Below, in pieces: positions 1 through 8,228 of a stretch of DNA of 45,510 nt; position 1 is the first letter of the stretch; each line of letters begins with the position of its first letter. Source of the DNA: a bacterium (GTDB lineage: Bacteria; Patescibacteriota; Minisyncoccia; Phycocordibacterales; JAUSHB01); the NCBI GenBank assembly GCA_030648955.1, contig JAUSHB010000008.1, positions 1 to 45,510 of the forward strand, read 5' to 3'. Made by a program: the position numbers and the translations under genes. A model generated the notes under the pieces. That model saw only the letters and a program-made list of their open reading frames with translations. It ran no database searches and was not told where the DNA came from.

Positions 1-1
1 G

Positions 2-121
2 GATCGATTGCCAAACAATGTGAGGAAGATCAATTGCGAATTAAAAAAATATCTGCAATACTACAATTACAAAAGAGTCCATGCAGGAATTAATTACTTA
101 ACTCCCATGCAGGTGGTGTGA
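2..121 (+). CDS. Transposase, C-terminal fragment (integrase core; truncated by window start)
   Basis: An open frame runs in from the window edge and stops at 119-121. The last residues read YYNYKRVHAGINYLTPMQVV, the usual end of an rve/DDE integrase-core transposase of the IS3 or IS481 type (N..R.H..L.Y.TP). Only about 39 residues are visible, so catalytic residues and family cannot be judged. The stretch 122-236 holds no gene and probably contains the right end of the element. A boundary ending in CA near 171 is possible, but I cannot confirm a terminal repeat without the left end. Confidence 0.7.
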   Translation, partial: DRLPNNVRKINCELKKYLQYYNYKRVHAGINYLTPMQVV

Positions 122-236
122 AGCTATTGGTTAGATTACGACATCTCAAAATTTTATCCTGAAGCATAGCACGTCCGAGAAATGGTGACGTGTCGTCCCA
201 ACGTCGTTTCGCAACTTCTGTGATAGTTTCTATTAT

Positions 237-269
237 AAAAAAACTTCCGGAAATTAAATTCCGGAAGTT
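237..269 (-). terminator. Intrinsic terminator for the 279-899 gene
   Basis: A perfect 11-bp stem (AACTTCCGGAA at 242-252, TTCCGGAAGTT at 259-269) with a 6-nt loop is followed on the minus strand by a run of T (A run at 237-243). It lies ten bases beyond the stop of the minus-strand gene. Confidence 0.85.
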
Positions 270-278
270 GAAAATATG

Positions 279-899
279 TTACATGTAATTCAATTTTGTA
301 AGTGCTTTTCGTGTCACGCACGACAGAAGAACAAAACAATCAGCCATACATAAATCATCCAATGAAGGACTTTTCCTTGTGAGGATTTCATAAAGCCCTA
401 CACCAAGTTTACAGTAATAGTTGCGCTTAATGGAACCCCCTTCTGCATCATTCGGAAAAATGGTATAGATGAGAAAGCATAGTTCAGCATTCTTGCGAAT
501 CATGCACCACTCTCTTTTTTCTATGGTATCAGAGAGAAAATCATAAGGAGAAACGTATGTTTTGTGATTTTTCAAAAATTGGATGATTACATGTGCTATA
601 TACTTGCTCCCATAAACCGCAACATCATCAGGCATCAGATGGCTCTCGCATTCCTTACGAATTGCTTCTTCAAGACCTTTTGTTGCGCGGTCTATTGTAT
701 TTTGAACATCGTATGGAGTTTTTTTCTTTACCAATATAGCGAGACGAGAATACAGTATTTCTCCCCAATGGGTAATGTCCTCTAAGTCATGTCGTTTCTT
801 GATTGAGAATTTTCTGTGCTTGTGTCTCCTTAAATCATCACACCTTTCTTCAAAGTCAATAACGTTTGTGGTTTTAGATGCACGATTATCTCGAGTCAT
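279..899 (-). CDS. Hypothetical protein, 206 aa, strong SD
   Basis: I do not recognise this protein. It is a soluble, charged, mainly helical sequence without membrane segments. Its N-terminus (MTRDNRASKTTNVIDFEERC) is basic and polar, and its C-terminal half has several Cys and aromatic residues. The start is well supported: AGGAGG lies five bases before the ATG. A clear intrinsic terminator follows the stop, so it is a single-gene unit between the transposase remnant and uvrA. It belongs to the class of small orphan genes with strong ribosome binding sites seen through this window. It could be cargo of the neighbouring element, but nothing in the sequence proves that. Confidence 0.75.
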   Translation of the reverse strand: MTRDNRASKTTNVIDFEERCDDLRRHKHRKFSIKKRHDLEDITHWGEILYSRLAILVKKKTPYDVQNTIDRATKGLEEAIRKECESHLMPDDVAVYGSKYIAHVIIQFLKNHKTYVSPYDFLSDTIEKREWCMIRKNAELCFLIYTIFPNDAEGGSIKRNYYCKLGVGLYEILTRKSPSLDDLCMADCFVLLSCVTRKALTKLNYM

Positions 900-1049
900 G
901 AATTCCTCCTCTATGTTTGCTAATATATTCCTTTTGTATTCTCTACTTAATCATTGGCTATGTAAAGAGCTTGCTCTCAAGTTGATTTACCTATAAAGTG
1001 TTGCGTATACCTTCCCCTATGGCACGACCAAAGGGGTGGTTGTGCATTT

Positions 1050-3593
1050 ATGAAAGACGAACAAAAAATCATTGTGAAAGGGGCGCGTACTCACAATCTC
1101 AAAAATATCACGGTTGAGATGCCGCGCAATAAAATGATTGTATTTACAGGCCTTTCGGGTTCTGGGAAATCTTCGCTTGCTTTTGATACTATTTTTGCAG
1201 AAGGACAACGTCGCTATGTAGAATCACTTTCCGCGTATGCTCGACAATTTCTTCATCAGATGCAAAAGCCTGACGTAGACGAAATTACAGGGCTTTCTCC
1301 GGCGATATCAATCGACCAAAAATCTCACTCGTCCAATCCTCGTTCTACGGTTGCCACCATCACAGAGATTTATGATTATCTACGCGTCTTATTTGCGCGA
1401 ATTGGAAAGCCTCATTGTCTCGTGTGCGGAATAGAAATTCAAAAACTATCAAATGAAGAGATACTCAATTTTGTTCTTGAGAAAATATCTCAAAACAGGA
1501 GGAAGGCTAAAGGAAAAACTTCTCTCACAATCCTCGCACCCATTGTTCGAGGAAGAAAAGGGGAATACTACCAGCTCCTCTACGACCTTTTAAGCAAGGG
1601 ATATTCTAAGGTTCGCATCGACGGTACAATGAAAATTTTGCGCGAACAAATCATCCTTTCTAAAAATAAAAAACATGATATTGATGTATCGATCGATGAA
1701 ATAGAAATATCGGGCGCTAAAAGTGACTTCAAGGTCATAAAAGAGCGTCTGGCTGAAGCGGTTGAACGTGCGCTCATCGAGTCTGAAGGATTGGTAAGAA
1801 TTGTTTTTGATTCCGGCGACGAGGCGCTTTTGTCTAGTAAATTTGCATGTCCCACGGACGGCTTTTCATATCCGGAAGTTGAGCCACGTTTATTTTCATT
1901 CAATTCTCCCTACGGAGCCTGTGAAGCATGTCATGGTTTGGGTACTAAACATCTTTTTGGGGATGATCCTTGTACTGTCTGCAAGGGAACTCGTCTAAAG
2001 CCTGAAGCGCTTGGTATTCTTGTGGGAAAGAAAAATATCCATGAACTTGTTGCGCTCTCAATTCAGGATGTGAGTGAATTTTTTAAAAATATAAAACTAT
2101 CAGAACGCGATCGTAATATTTCCTCCGTGGTTATCAAAGAAATTGAACACCGTCTTCGTTTTATGCTTGATGTGGGAATAGAATATCTAACACTTAATCG
2201 CCGTGCAAATACGCTTTCAGGAGGTGAAGCTCAACGCATCAGACTTGCATCACAATTGGGGTCTCGTCTTGTGGGAGCACTCTATGTTCTCGATGAGCCG
2301 ACCATTGGACTTCATCAACGCGACAACGACCGTCTCATTAAAACACTTCAAAATCTTCGCGATTTGGGCAATACAATTATTGTGGTTGAACATGATGAAG
2401 ATACTATTTTTTCTTCAGACTATCTTGTCGATATTGGTCCTGGCGCCGGAGTACACGGGGGAAAGATTGTTGTTGCGGGTTATTTGGAAAAACTTTTAAC
2501 TGATAAAAAATGCTCTTCGTTGACGTTGGACTATTTGCGTGGAGATGAAAAAATTGAAATTCCCAAGATACGCCGTGAGTCTGACCGAGGAGCTCTTAAA
2601 ATTCTTGGGGGAACGATCTTCAATATCAAAAACATGGATGTAACGATACCCCTTGGAAAATTTACTGTTATAACCGGAGTATCTGGATCCGGAAAGTCAT
2701 CGCTTATGTATGAAATTATTTATAAAAATCTACAAGGACGTTACGATAGGCGGTATCGAACCAATGAGATTTATAATTGTAAAACATTTCAGGGAATGGA
2801 ATATATTAACCGTGCCGTATTGATTGACCAAGGTGCGATTGGAAGAACACCTCGTTCCAATCCCGCTACCTATACCGGAATGTTTATTTTTATACGAGAG
2901 CTTTTTGCGGAAAGCGAGGAGGCGAGAATTCGCGGATGGAGCCCCAGTAGGTTCTCGTTTAATGTGAAGGGTGGGCGATGTGAAGCGTGTGAAGGGAACG
3001 GCACAATTGCGGTTGAAATGCATTTTTTGCCAACTGTCTATGTTTCCTGTGATGTATGTCGTGGAAAACGATTTGAAAAAGAAACACTTGAAGTCAAATA
3101 TAAAAAGAAAAGTATTTTTGAAATACTTGAAATGACTGCGGAGGAAGCATTTAGTTTTTTTGAAGATATCCCAGCGATTCATGACCGCCTTAAAACCCTT
3201 GTTGATGTTGGGTTAGGGTATCTAAAATTAGGACAATCGGCTACCACACTTTCGGGTGGGGAAGCGCAACGTGTTAAAATTGCAGCGGAATTATTCAGAC
3301 CCGATCTCTATAAAACAATATATCTTCTTGATGAACCAACGATTGGGCTTCACTATGAAGACGTAAAAAAGCTTATCGAAATTCTCCAGAAACTTGTTGA
3401 TAAAGGCAATACGGTTGTTACAATTGAGCATAATATGGATTTTATAAAATGCGCTGATTATGTTCTTGATATTGGTCCTGAAGGTGGTAGCGGGGGAGGA
3501 AATGTTGTTGCAAAAGGAACACCCGAACAAATCGCCGCGCACCCTAACTCTCATACCGGCAGATATCTTCGAAAGGTATTAAGGAGAAAATAA
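1050..3593 (+). CDS. uvrA: Excinuclease ABC subunit A (UvrA), compact form
   Basis: UvrA is the damage-scanning ABC ATPase of nucleotide excision repair and works with UvrB and UvrC. The first ATPase has a Walker A (GLSGSGKSS, about 34-42), signature LSGGEAQR (about 389-396) and Walker [12 protein letters not shown]. The second has [18 protein letters not shown] and LLDEPTIGL. The second zinc module is intact (CEAC, then CDVC about 20 residues later). At 847 aa it is about 90 residues shorter than usual UvrA: the stretch between [10 protein letters not shown] and [10 protein letters not shown], which normally holds the insertion domain, is almost gone. The usual CPxCG of the first zinc module reads CPTDG, so one Cys ligand is Asp. 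No clear SD precedes the ATG (weak GGGGTGG at 1033-1039). Confidence 0.96.
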   Translation: MKDEQKIIVKGARTHNLKNITVEMPRNKMIVFTGLSGSGKSSLAFDTIFAEGQRRYVESLSAYARQFLHQMQKPDVDEITGLSPAISIDQKSHSSNPRSTVATITEIYDYLRVLFARIGKPHCLVCGIEIQKLSNEEILNFVLEKISQNRRKAKGKTSLTILAPIVRGRKGEYYQLLYDLLSKGYSKVRIDGTMKILREQIILSKNKKHDIDVSIDEIEISGAKSDFKVIKERLAEAVERALIESEGLVRIVFDSGDEALLSSKFACPTDGFSYPEVEPRLFSFNSPYGACEACHGLGTKHLFGDDPCTVCKGTRLKPEALGILVGKKNIHELVALSIQDVSEFFKNIKLSERDRNISSVVIKEIEHRLRFMLDVGIEYLTLNRRANTLSGGEAQRIRLASQLGSRLVGALYVLDEPTIGLHQRDNDRLIKTLQNLRDLGNTIIVVEHDEDTIFSSDYLVDIGPGAGVHGGKIVVAGYLEKLLTDKKCSSLTLDYLRGDEKIEIPKIRRESDRGALKILGGTIFNIKNMDVTIPLGKFTVITGVSGSGKSSLMYEIIYKNLQGRYDRRYRTNEIYNCKTFQGMEYINRAVLIDQGAIGRTPRSNPATYTGMFIFIRELFAESEEARIRGWSPSRFSFNVKGGRCEACEGNGTIAVEMHFLPTVYVSCDVCRGKRFEKETLEVKYKKKSIFEILEMTAEEAFSFFEDIPAIHDRLKTLVDVGLGYLKLGQSATTLSGGEAQRVKIAAELFRPDLYKTIYLLDEPTIGLHYEDVKKLIEILQKLVDKGNTVVTIEHNMDFIKCADYVLDIGPEGGSGGGNVVAKGTPEQIAAHPNSHTGRYLRKVLRRK

Positions 3594-3598
3594 GGAAA

Positions 3599-3624
3599 GG
3601 CGGTATGTTCTAGAACATACCGCC
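3599..3624. terminator. 26-bp perfect palindrome between convergent genes
   Basis: GGCGGTATGTTC and its complement meet at a TAGA centre, giving a perfect palindrome six bases after the uvrA stop and seven bases beyond the stop of the minus-strand gene ending at 3631. The minus-strand side is followed by a T-rich stretch, so it best suits that gene. It could serve both. Confidence 0.75.
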
Positions 3625-3630
3625 CAAACA

Positions 3631-4065
3631 TTACTGTTTCGATACTTTAAAGTACGCGTTGGGATCTGGATATCGTAGACTCCTTCTCATGATGCGATTA
3701 AATGTCGAAATCGCAATAACCAGAAAATCCTTTTCAAAACGACCACTCGTTGATTCAGCATGGTTAATTCCCGGATATTTTTCTTCGTCACGAATACCCC
3801 AGTATATCTGAAGAAAATTAATGATCATTTTTCTTATTTCCATATCCGCCATCTCCGCGAACATGCCAGTTTCTTGAAGAAGACATGCAAGGATTGCGCA
3901 TGTTTCAACGTGTAATTGCTGACCGTTGAGTGAACGTCCCATCCCTCTGTCTAATAACTCTTTAACCATGGGTAAATATTGAGGATATTTTCCCGCTTCT
4001 GATATCCACGTGCTTTTGTTAACACTTGTGTGATGACCTGCGGATTTCGGTTTTTCTTTAGACAT
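3631..4065 (-). CDS. Hypothetical protein, 144 aa
   Basis: No family is recognised. The product is soluble and mostly helical (region TCAILACLLQETGMFAEMAD, about 55-75), with a basic N-terminus. I place the start at the ATG at 4065 because GAGGTG lies six bases upstream; an in-frame GTG at 4074 would overlap that SD. The gene is convergent with uvrA, divergent from uvrC, and shares the palindromic terminator at 3599-3624. It belongs to the SD-led orphan class. Confidence 0.7.
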   Translation of the reverse strand: MSKEKPKSAGHHTSVNKSTWISEAGKYPQYLPMVKELLDRGMGRSLNGQQLHVETCAILACLLQETGMFAEMADMEIRKMIINFLQIYWGIRDEEKYPGINHAESTSGRFEKDFLVIAISTFNRIMRRSLRYPDPNAYFKVSKQ

Positions 4066-4079
4066 TGACGTCACCTCGC

Positions 4080-4107
4080 TTGTGATGTTCTTTTGTAACT
4101 ATATACT
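4080..4107 (+). promoter_or_regulatory. Promoter of uvrC, probably leaderless transcript
   Basis: TTGTGA (4080-4085), a 16-bp spacer and TATACT (4102-4107). Only eight bases separate the -10 box from the uvrC ATG at 4116, so transcription should begin at or beside the start codon. No SD is present. Confidence 0.55.
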
Positions 4108-4115
4108 ACCTATAT

Positions 4116-5381
4116 ATGAAATATCAAGCCCTTACAGCCAAGAAACTTCCCCGGGAACCCGGGGTATATTTTTTCACTGGGGCAGGTGGAAAAATTCTCT
4201 ATATTGGCAAGGCGACCTCGATTCGTGAGCGCGTACGAAGTTACTTTGGAAAGGATGTTGCAAACACACGCGGGCCGCAGATTGTCTCAATGATCGAGAA
4301 AGCGAAAATCATAAAATTCCAAAAAACCGATTCGGTTCTCGAAGCACTTATCCTTGAAGCAGAGCTGATTAGAAAACATAGGCCTCTCTATAATACAAAA
4401 GAGAAAGATGATAGGAGTTTTAACCACATTGTCATTACTGACGAGGATTTCCCCCGTGTTCTCATTATACGCGCCCGCGAACTACAAACTAAAAACTACA
4501 AACTAAAAACTATTTTTGGTCCCTTCCCCCGTGGAGGAATACTCAAAGATGCGACGAAAATCATCCGTAAAATTTTTCCTTTCCGGGACACGTGCGTGCC
4601 TGCCACGACACTTATGGCGCAGGTAGGCTTGCCTGGTATTGGCAGACCGTGTTTTAATCGCCAGATCGGGCTGTGTCCGGGTGTGTGCACTGGTGAAATT
4701 TCACCAGAAGAATATCGTGCTCGGATAAAAAACCTAAAACTTTTCTTGCGCGGACGCAAAAAAGATGTGGTTCGAAATCTCACCAAAGAAATGAGGGCTC
4801 TTTCAAAACGCCAGGAGTTTGAAAAAGCAGGGGAGATAAAACGAACCCTTTTTGCACTGACTCATATCCAAGATATCGCCCTTTTAAAACGTCATCTTTC
4901 CATCCAAAGCGAGGCTTTGGATGGATTTCGCATTGAGGCTTATGATGTAGCGCATATTAGTGGAAAATATCTTGTCGGAGTGATGACGGTTGTCGAAGAT
5001 GGCGAAACCGCAAAAGACGAATACAGAAAGTTTAAAATCAAAAGTTTTCAGGGTGTTGATGATACTCGCGCCCTCAAGGAAGTTTTGGAAAGGCGTCTCG
5101 CGCACCCCGAATGGCAGTACCCAAAACTTATTGTTGTAGACGGTGGGAAAGCGCAGAAAAACGCCGCAGAGGTCGTTTTACGCGCGGCAGGAGTGAGTAT
5201 TCCTGTAGTTGGCGTGGTCAAAGATGAACACCATCGCCCCAAAGAGATACTCGGTATTGCAAAGGTCCGACCTTGGGGAGCCTTAAGGTCGGACCTTGAG
5301 CATTCAATTCTACTCGCCAACAGCGAAGCGCATCGATTTGCGATCAAATACCACAGGGAAGTACGGGGAAAGATGAGATAA
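4116..5381 (+). CDS. uvrC: Excinuclease ABC subunit C (UvrC), lacking the C-terminal HhH domain
   Basis: UvrC makes the dual incisions in nucleotide excision repair. The N-terminal GIY-YIG nuclease is visible (GVYFF about 16-20, YIGKATSIRERV about 29-40, catalytic-type Glu near 77). It is followed by a UVR/UvrB-binding helix pair (about 223-258) and the RNase H-like nuclease with Asp in EAYDVAHISG (278), VVDGGKAQ (342) and VKDEHH (370) and His in NSEAHRFAI (406). The protein stops right after this domain at 421 aa, so the (HhH)2 DNA-binding tail of standard UvrC (about 600 aa) is absent. Two repeat-like insertions lie inside the gene: a 14-bp tandem repeat encoding QTKNYKLK, and a 36-bp inverted repeat encoding KVRPWGALRSDL beside the last catalytic segment. 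Confidence 0.95.
   Translation: MKYQALTAKKLPREPGVYFFTGAGGKILYIGKATSIRERVRSYFGKDVANTRGPQIVSMIEKAKIIKFQKTDSVLEALILEAELIRKHRPLYNTKEKDDRSFNHIVITDEDFPRVLIIRARELQTKNYKLKTIFGPFPRGGILKDATKIIRKIFPFRDTCVPATTLMAQVGLPGIGRPCFNRQIGLCPGVCTGEISPEEYRARIKNLKLFLRGRKKDVVRNLTKEMRALSKRQEFEKAGEIKRTLFALTHIQDIALLKRHLSIQSEALDGFRIEAYDVAHISGKYLVGVMTVVEDGETAKDEYRKFKIKSFQGVDDTRALKEVLERRLAHPEWQYPKLIVVDGGKAQKNAAEVVLRAAGVSIPVVGVVKDEHHRPKEILGIAKVRPWGALRSDLEHSILLANSEAHRFAIKYHREVRGKMR
4481..4512 (+). repeat. 14-bp tandem repeat inside uvrC
   Basis: The unit ACTACAAACTAAAA occurs twice in direct succession (4481-4494, 4495-4508), followed by ACTA. Because 14 is not a multiple of three the two copies are read in different frames, giving LQTKNYKLKTI. 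The reading frame of uvrC stays open. Confidence 0.85.
5262..5297. repeat. Inverted repeat within the uvrC coding sequence
   Basis: A perfect 13-bp inverted repeat (AAGGTCCGACCTT at 5262-5274, AAGGTCGGACCTT at 5285-5297) with a 10-nt loop. It encodes residues 383-394 in a surface segment that varies among UvrC proteins, between two catalytic motifs. Confidence 0.9.
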
Positions 5382-5392
5382 TTTTCGTTGGG

Positions 5393-5421
5393 TTGACAAT
5401 CTTTTTATAATGTGCTAGCAT
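5393..5421 (+). promoter_or_regulatory. Strong promoter for the 5476-5715 gene
   Basis: TTGACA (5393-5398), 17-bp spacer, and extended -10 TGCTAGCAT (-10 box TAGCAT 5416-5421). The TATAAT at 5406-5411 is only 7 bp from the -35 and is not the paired -10. Confidence 0.8.
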
Positions 5422-5475
5422 GTTAATTAGAGATTTTTGTTTTCTTATCCGTCAACAAACGAAAAGGAGTTGACC

Positions 5476-5715
5476 ATGGCACATAACCAACTGCAACAAC
5501 GTATTGATGAAGTATCGGGTGGCATAATCGGCCTCCTGGCAGGACTGACTGATGCACGCGTTTCTTTGGGCGACGCACGTGTGACGGAATTTCTGGATAT
5601 AATGCCCCAAAAAGGCGAAGTGCTTTGGCGACATTTTCTTGCCGACAAAGAAGAGTACGAATGTACTTTTGTAGACTTCGTGAGAGTTGCAATTTCTCAA
5701 TATCAATGGTCGTAA
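5476..5715 (+). CDS. Hypothetical protein, 79 aa
   Basis: No family is recognised. It is a small, acidic, soluble, probably helical protein beginning MAHNQLQQRIDEVSGG and ending in an aromatic tail (YQWS). The start is set by AAGGAG seven bases before the ATG. A consensus promoter and a strong terminator flank the gene, so it is transcribed alone. Confidence 0.8.
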   Translation: MAHNQLQQRIDEVSGGIIGLLAGLTDARVSLGDARVTEFLDIMPQKGEVLWRHFLADKEEYECTFVDFVRVAISQYQWS

Positions 5716-5727
5716 CATTGACCATCG

Positions 5728-5770
5728 AAACCCCACTGAATGTAAATTGCAGTGGGGTTTTTATTTTTTA
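5728..5770 (+). terminator. Intrinsic terminator
   Basis: Stem AAACCCCACTG (5728-5738) and CAGTGGGGTTT (5750-5760), followed by a T-rich tract. It ends the 5476-5715 transcript. Confidence 0.9.
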
Positions 5771-5850
5771 AGATTTAAAACAATCCTTCAGAACCTCCTT
5801 CACCCCCGTAGTAAAGTAAAGCTTACTACAGGACAAGCATCTCCACCATT

Positions 5851-6309
5851 TTAGCTAAATAGTTCTTCGATAACCTGCTTAACATCATTGCCGTCAGCAC
5901 TATCTTTAAGCTCCTTCATTACCGCACCCATAAGTTTTCCCATATCTGCTTTGAGGGTATACCCAAGCTCTTTTTGTTTCTTTTCGGCAACTTTTTTAAT
6001 ATCAGCCTTGCTCATTGTCTCCGGAAGATATTTTTGCAATAAGACAAGTTCTTCTTCTTCAATTTTCACAAGATCTTCGCGTGAACCTTTTGTAAATTGC
6101 TCGATAGAATCTTTACGCTGATTGGCAAGCCGTTTAATGACCTTGAGGGCATCGGGGTCGGGAAGTATCTCATGTGGTTTTTTCTTCTGCACAATAAGCT
6201 CGTTGACGAACGCGGACAGAATTCCTCGGACGACATTCAGGCGCATCGTATCTCTCGCTCGCATTGCTTCTTTCACCTGATCTCGTATTTTTTCATGAAT
6301 GGTGGGCAT
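5851..6309 (-). CDS. yqeY: GatB/YqeY-domain protein
   Basis: The 152-aa product has the full YqeY pattern: IHEKIRDQVKEAMRARDTMRLNVVRGILSAF at the N-terminus (split here by family features, not by domain), then EEELVLLQKYLPE, and a C-terminal MGKLMGAVMKELKDSADG. YqeY resembles the tail domain of GatB, the amidotransferase subunit that makes Gln-tRNA or Asn-tRNA. Its free-standing role is not settled. It is divergent from an AspRS, and the two may be functionally linked through tRNA-dependent amidation, but that is inference. No SD precedes the ATG. Confidence 0.92.
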   Translation of the reverse strand: MPTIHEKIRDQVKEAMRARDTMRLNVVRGILSAFVNELIVQKKKPHEILPDPDALKVIKRLANQRKDSIEQFTKGSREDLVKIEEEELVLLQKYLPETMSKADIKKVAEKKQKELGYTLKADMGKLMGAVMKELKDSADGNDVKQVIEELFS

Positions 6310-6429
6310 GATGTATTTATTACTAATATGTAAAACAGTATAGTATAACCAAAGTCAATTTTCAAACATTGGGACATTGTAAATTTAATGAAAATTGAGA
6401 ACTGAAAATTGGAAATTCCCCCATATTTC

Positions 6430-6438
6430 TGGTACTAT
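6430..6438 (+). promoter_or_regulatory. Extended -10 promoter of aspS
   Basis: TGGTACTAT (TG 6430-6431, -10 box 6433-6438) lies 13 bases before the aspS ATG. The leader would be about 7 nt and has no SD. Confidence 0.5.
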
Positions 6439-6451
6439 AAAGAAAATACAT

Positions 6452-7780
6452 ATGAAGCGAATTTATATCAAAGATCTACACGACCATATTGGGAAAGAGG
6501 TATCTATCGCCGGGTGGGTGGATGTGCGCCGGGACCATGGCAAGCTTGTTTTTATTGACCTTCGCGACGCGACAGGAACTGTGCAAATGGTTGCGTTGCC
6601 AAACCACGAAGAAGCTCACGCACAAGCTCACACTGTGCGACCGGAGTGGGTGCTTGGCATACAAGGGAGGGTCAATAAACGTCCAGAAAAAATGGTGAAT
6701 ATGAATACACCGACAGGGGATATTGAAATTGAAATCCTTGGAGTGGAGATTTTAAACAAAGCACATGAACTTCCGTTTGAAAAAAGTACGGGACTGAATC
6801 TTGATACCTATCTTGATTACTTGCCACTTACCCTTCGCACTGCGCGCTCACGGGCAATTTTTCGTGTTCAGGCACACATCATCAAAGCGTTCCGTGATTT
6901 CCTCACCAAAGAGGGATTTATCGAGATACAAATCCCTAAAATTGTCGGGGGAGACGCGGAAGGAGGCGCCGCAGTTTTTCCGATAGAATATTTCGGACAT
7001 ATCGCATACCTTGCAACAAGCCCGCAACTCTACAAACAAATCATGGTGGGAGTGTTTGAGAAAGTATTTGCGACAGGAAATATTTATCGCGCCGAAAAAC
7101 ACAGCACCACGCGTCATATCAATGAATACACAAGTCTCGACCTTGAAATGGGGTTCATTAAAGACCACGTGGACATCATTCTCCTTGAAACTCGCTTTCT
7201 TCATTTCCTTCTAAAACGGCTTGAGGAGTCTTGCGCGGAAGATTTCAAGCTTCTCATTGCGGAACTCCCCACACTTCCCACAACAATCCCTACCATGAAA
7301 CTTCGTGAAGCGCAGGAAATCATCAAAAAAGAAACGGGGGAGGATTGCACGCATGAGCCAGACCTTGATCCGCAACACGAACGATGGCTTTGTGAGTATG
7401 CCAAGAAAAAGTTTAATTCTGATTTTATTTTTATTACGCATTACCCGGTAAAAAAACGTCCCTTTTATACTTACGAGGATGAAAATGATTTGGGATACAC
7501 AAAAAGTTTCGATCTTCTTTTTCGAGGACTTGAAATAACCACGGGCGGACAACGCATCAATGATCACGATAAACTTGTGGCGAACATCAAAGCATGGGGA
7601 CTCGATCCTGAAAAATTTTCATACTATCTTCAGTCGTTCAAATACGGCATGCCACCGGAAGGTGGGCTTGCGATAGGACTTGAGCGCATTACCGCAAAAC
7701 TCTTGGGAATTGAGAATATCAAAGAAGCGACGCTTTTCCCAAGAGATATCAATCGTATCGATACCCTACTTTCTCAATAG
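6452..7780 (+). CDS. aspS: Aspartyl-tRNA synthetase, short archaeal-type
   Basis: This class II synthetase charges tRNA(Asp), and in non-discriminating forms also tRNA(Asn). The N-terminal OB fold is visible (AGWVDVRRDHGKLVFIDLRD, about 20-39). The catalytic core carries YLATSPQLYKQIMVG, the motif 2 segment FRAE-like IYRAEKHSTTRHINEY, LDLEMGFI, and the motif 3 segment GGLAIGLERITAKLL. At 442 aa it lacks the GAD insertion of the 590-aa bacterial enzyme and matches the archaeal/eukaryal architecture. The OB-fold segment looks more bacterial. I start at the ATG at 6452, since an upstream in-frame TTG (6395) lies in AT-rich repeat and before the predicted promoter. Whether it discriminates tRNA(Asp) from tRNA(Asn) cannot be read with confidence. 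Confidence 0.9.
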   Translation: MKRIYIKDLHDHIGKEVSIAGWVDVRRDHGKLVFIDLRDATGTVQMVALPNHEEAHAQAHTVRPEWVLGIQGRVNKRPEKMVNMNTPTGDIEIEILGVEILNKAHELPFEKSTGLNLDTYLDYLPLTLRTARSRAIFRVQAHIIKAFRDFLTKEGFIEIQIPKIVGGDAEGGAAVFPIEYFGHIAYLATSPQLYKQIMVGVFEKVFATGNIYRAEKHSTTRHINEYTSLDLEMGFIKDHVDIILLETRFLHFLLKRLEESCAEDFKLLIAELPTLPTTIPTMKLREAQEIIKKETGEDCTHEPDLDPQHERWLCEYAKKKFNSDFIFITHYPVKKRPFYTYEDENDLGYTKSFDLLFRGLEITTGGQRINDHDKLVANIKAWGLDPEKFSYYLQSFKYGMPPEGGLAIGLERITAKLLGIENIKEATLFPRDINRIDTLLSQ

Positions 7781-7794
7781 TTTTTTATCAACAC

Positions 7795-7823
7795 TTCACA
7801 AAATCCATATTCGCTGGTATAAT
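7795..7823 (+). promoter_or_regulatory. Promoter for the 7856-8158 gene
   Basis: TTCACA (7795-7800), 17-bp spacer, and extended -10 TGGTATAAT (TATAAT 7818-7823). Confidence 0.8.
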
Positions 7824-7855
7824 TCTTTATAGTTAGTCATCGAGGAGATTTGATT

Positions 7856-8158
7856 ATGTCAAAGCCTGACTTTGTTCATCTACAAAATTTTACAACTGTC
7901 GAGGACATATTAGATGAAGCACGGAGGCATAATTTCCCCGCTTCCCCAGTTCGTTTAGTGTCTACTGAACTTAATTCCCGGATGCCCATTGGACACACGG
8001 TTGTTAAAACCGAAGAAGAGCTCGTTAGAAAAGCCGTTGAAGTTATGGAGTTTAGTTCAATGCTTCATGTAATGGTCGTTCCTTCAAACGATCCAAGATT
8101 TTGGAACACTAAACTTCTTTACCCAAAACCGAACAACCACGAATATGTTAAGTTGTAA
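7856..8158 (+). CDS. Hypothetical protein, 100 aa
   Basis: Not recognised. It is a soluble alpha/beta-looking protein (VEDILDEARRHNFPASPVRL, later LHVMVVPSNDPRFW). GAGGAG lies nine bases before the ATG at 7856 and decides the start. A consensus promoter and terminator make it a single-gene unit. Confidence 0.8.
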   Translation: MSKPDFVHLQNFTTVEDILDEARRHNFPASPVRLVSTELNSRMPIGHTVVKTEEELVRKAVEVMEFSSMLHVMVVPSNDPRFWNTKLLYPKPNNHEYVKL

Positions 8159-8186
8159 TGGTCTGCCTTTCGGGCAGACCATTTTT
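8158..8186 (+). terminator. Intrinsic terminator
   Basis: Stem ATGGTCTGCC / GGCAGACCAT (8158-8182) followed by TTTTT. The hairpin begins at the last base of the stop codon. Confidence 0.9.
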
Positions 8187-8187
8187 C

Positions 8188-8216
8188 TTGAAAAACAACT
8201 GATAAAAAGGTAGTAT
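8188..8216 (+). promoter_or_regulatory. Promoter of scpAB
   Basis: TTGAAA (8188-8193), 17-bp spacer, TAGTAT (8211-8216). The scpA ATG is 12 bases beyond the -10 box, so the leader is only about 5-6 nt and carries no SD. Confidence 0.6.
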
Positions 8217-8228
8217 CTTAGAATCATT

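Noticed and set aside
1580-1903. Long open frames opposite or inside uvrA, and similar frames opposite the carboxypeptidase, M23 and S41 genes
   Set aside because: They are antisense or out-of-frame to clear coding sequence and have no SD, family motif or independent promoter.
5406-5411. TATAAT close to TTGACA before the 5476 gene, read as its -10
   Set aside because: The spacer would be only 7 bp. The TGCTAGCAT ten bases further gives a 17-bp spacer and fits.
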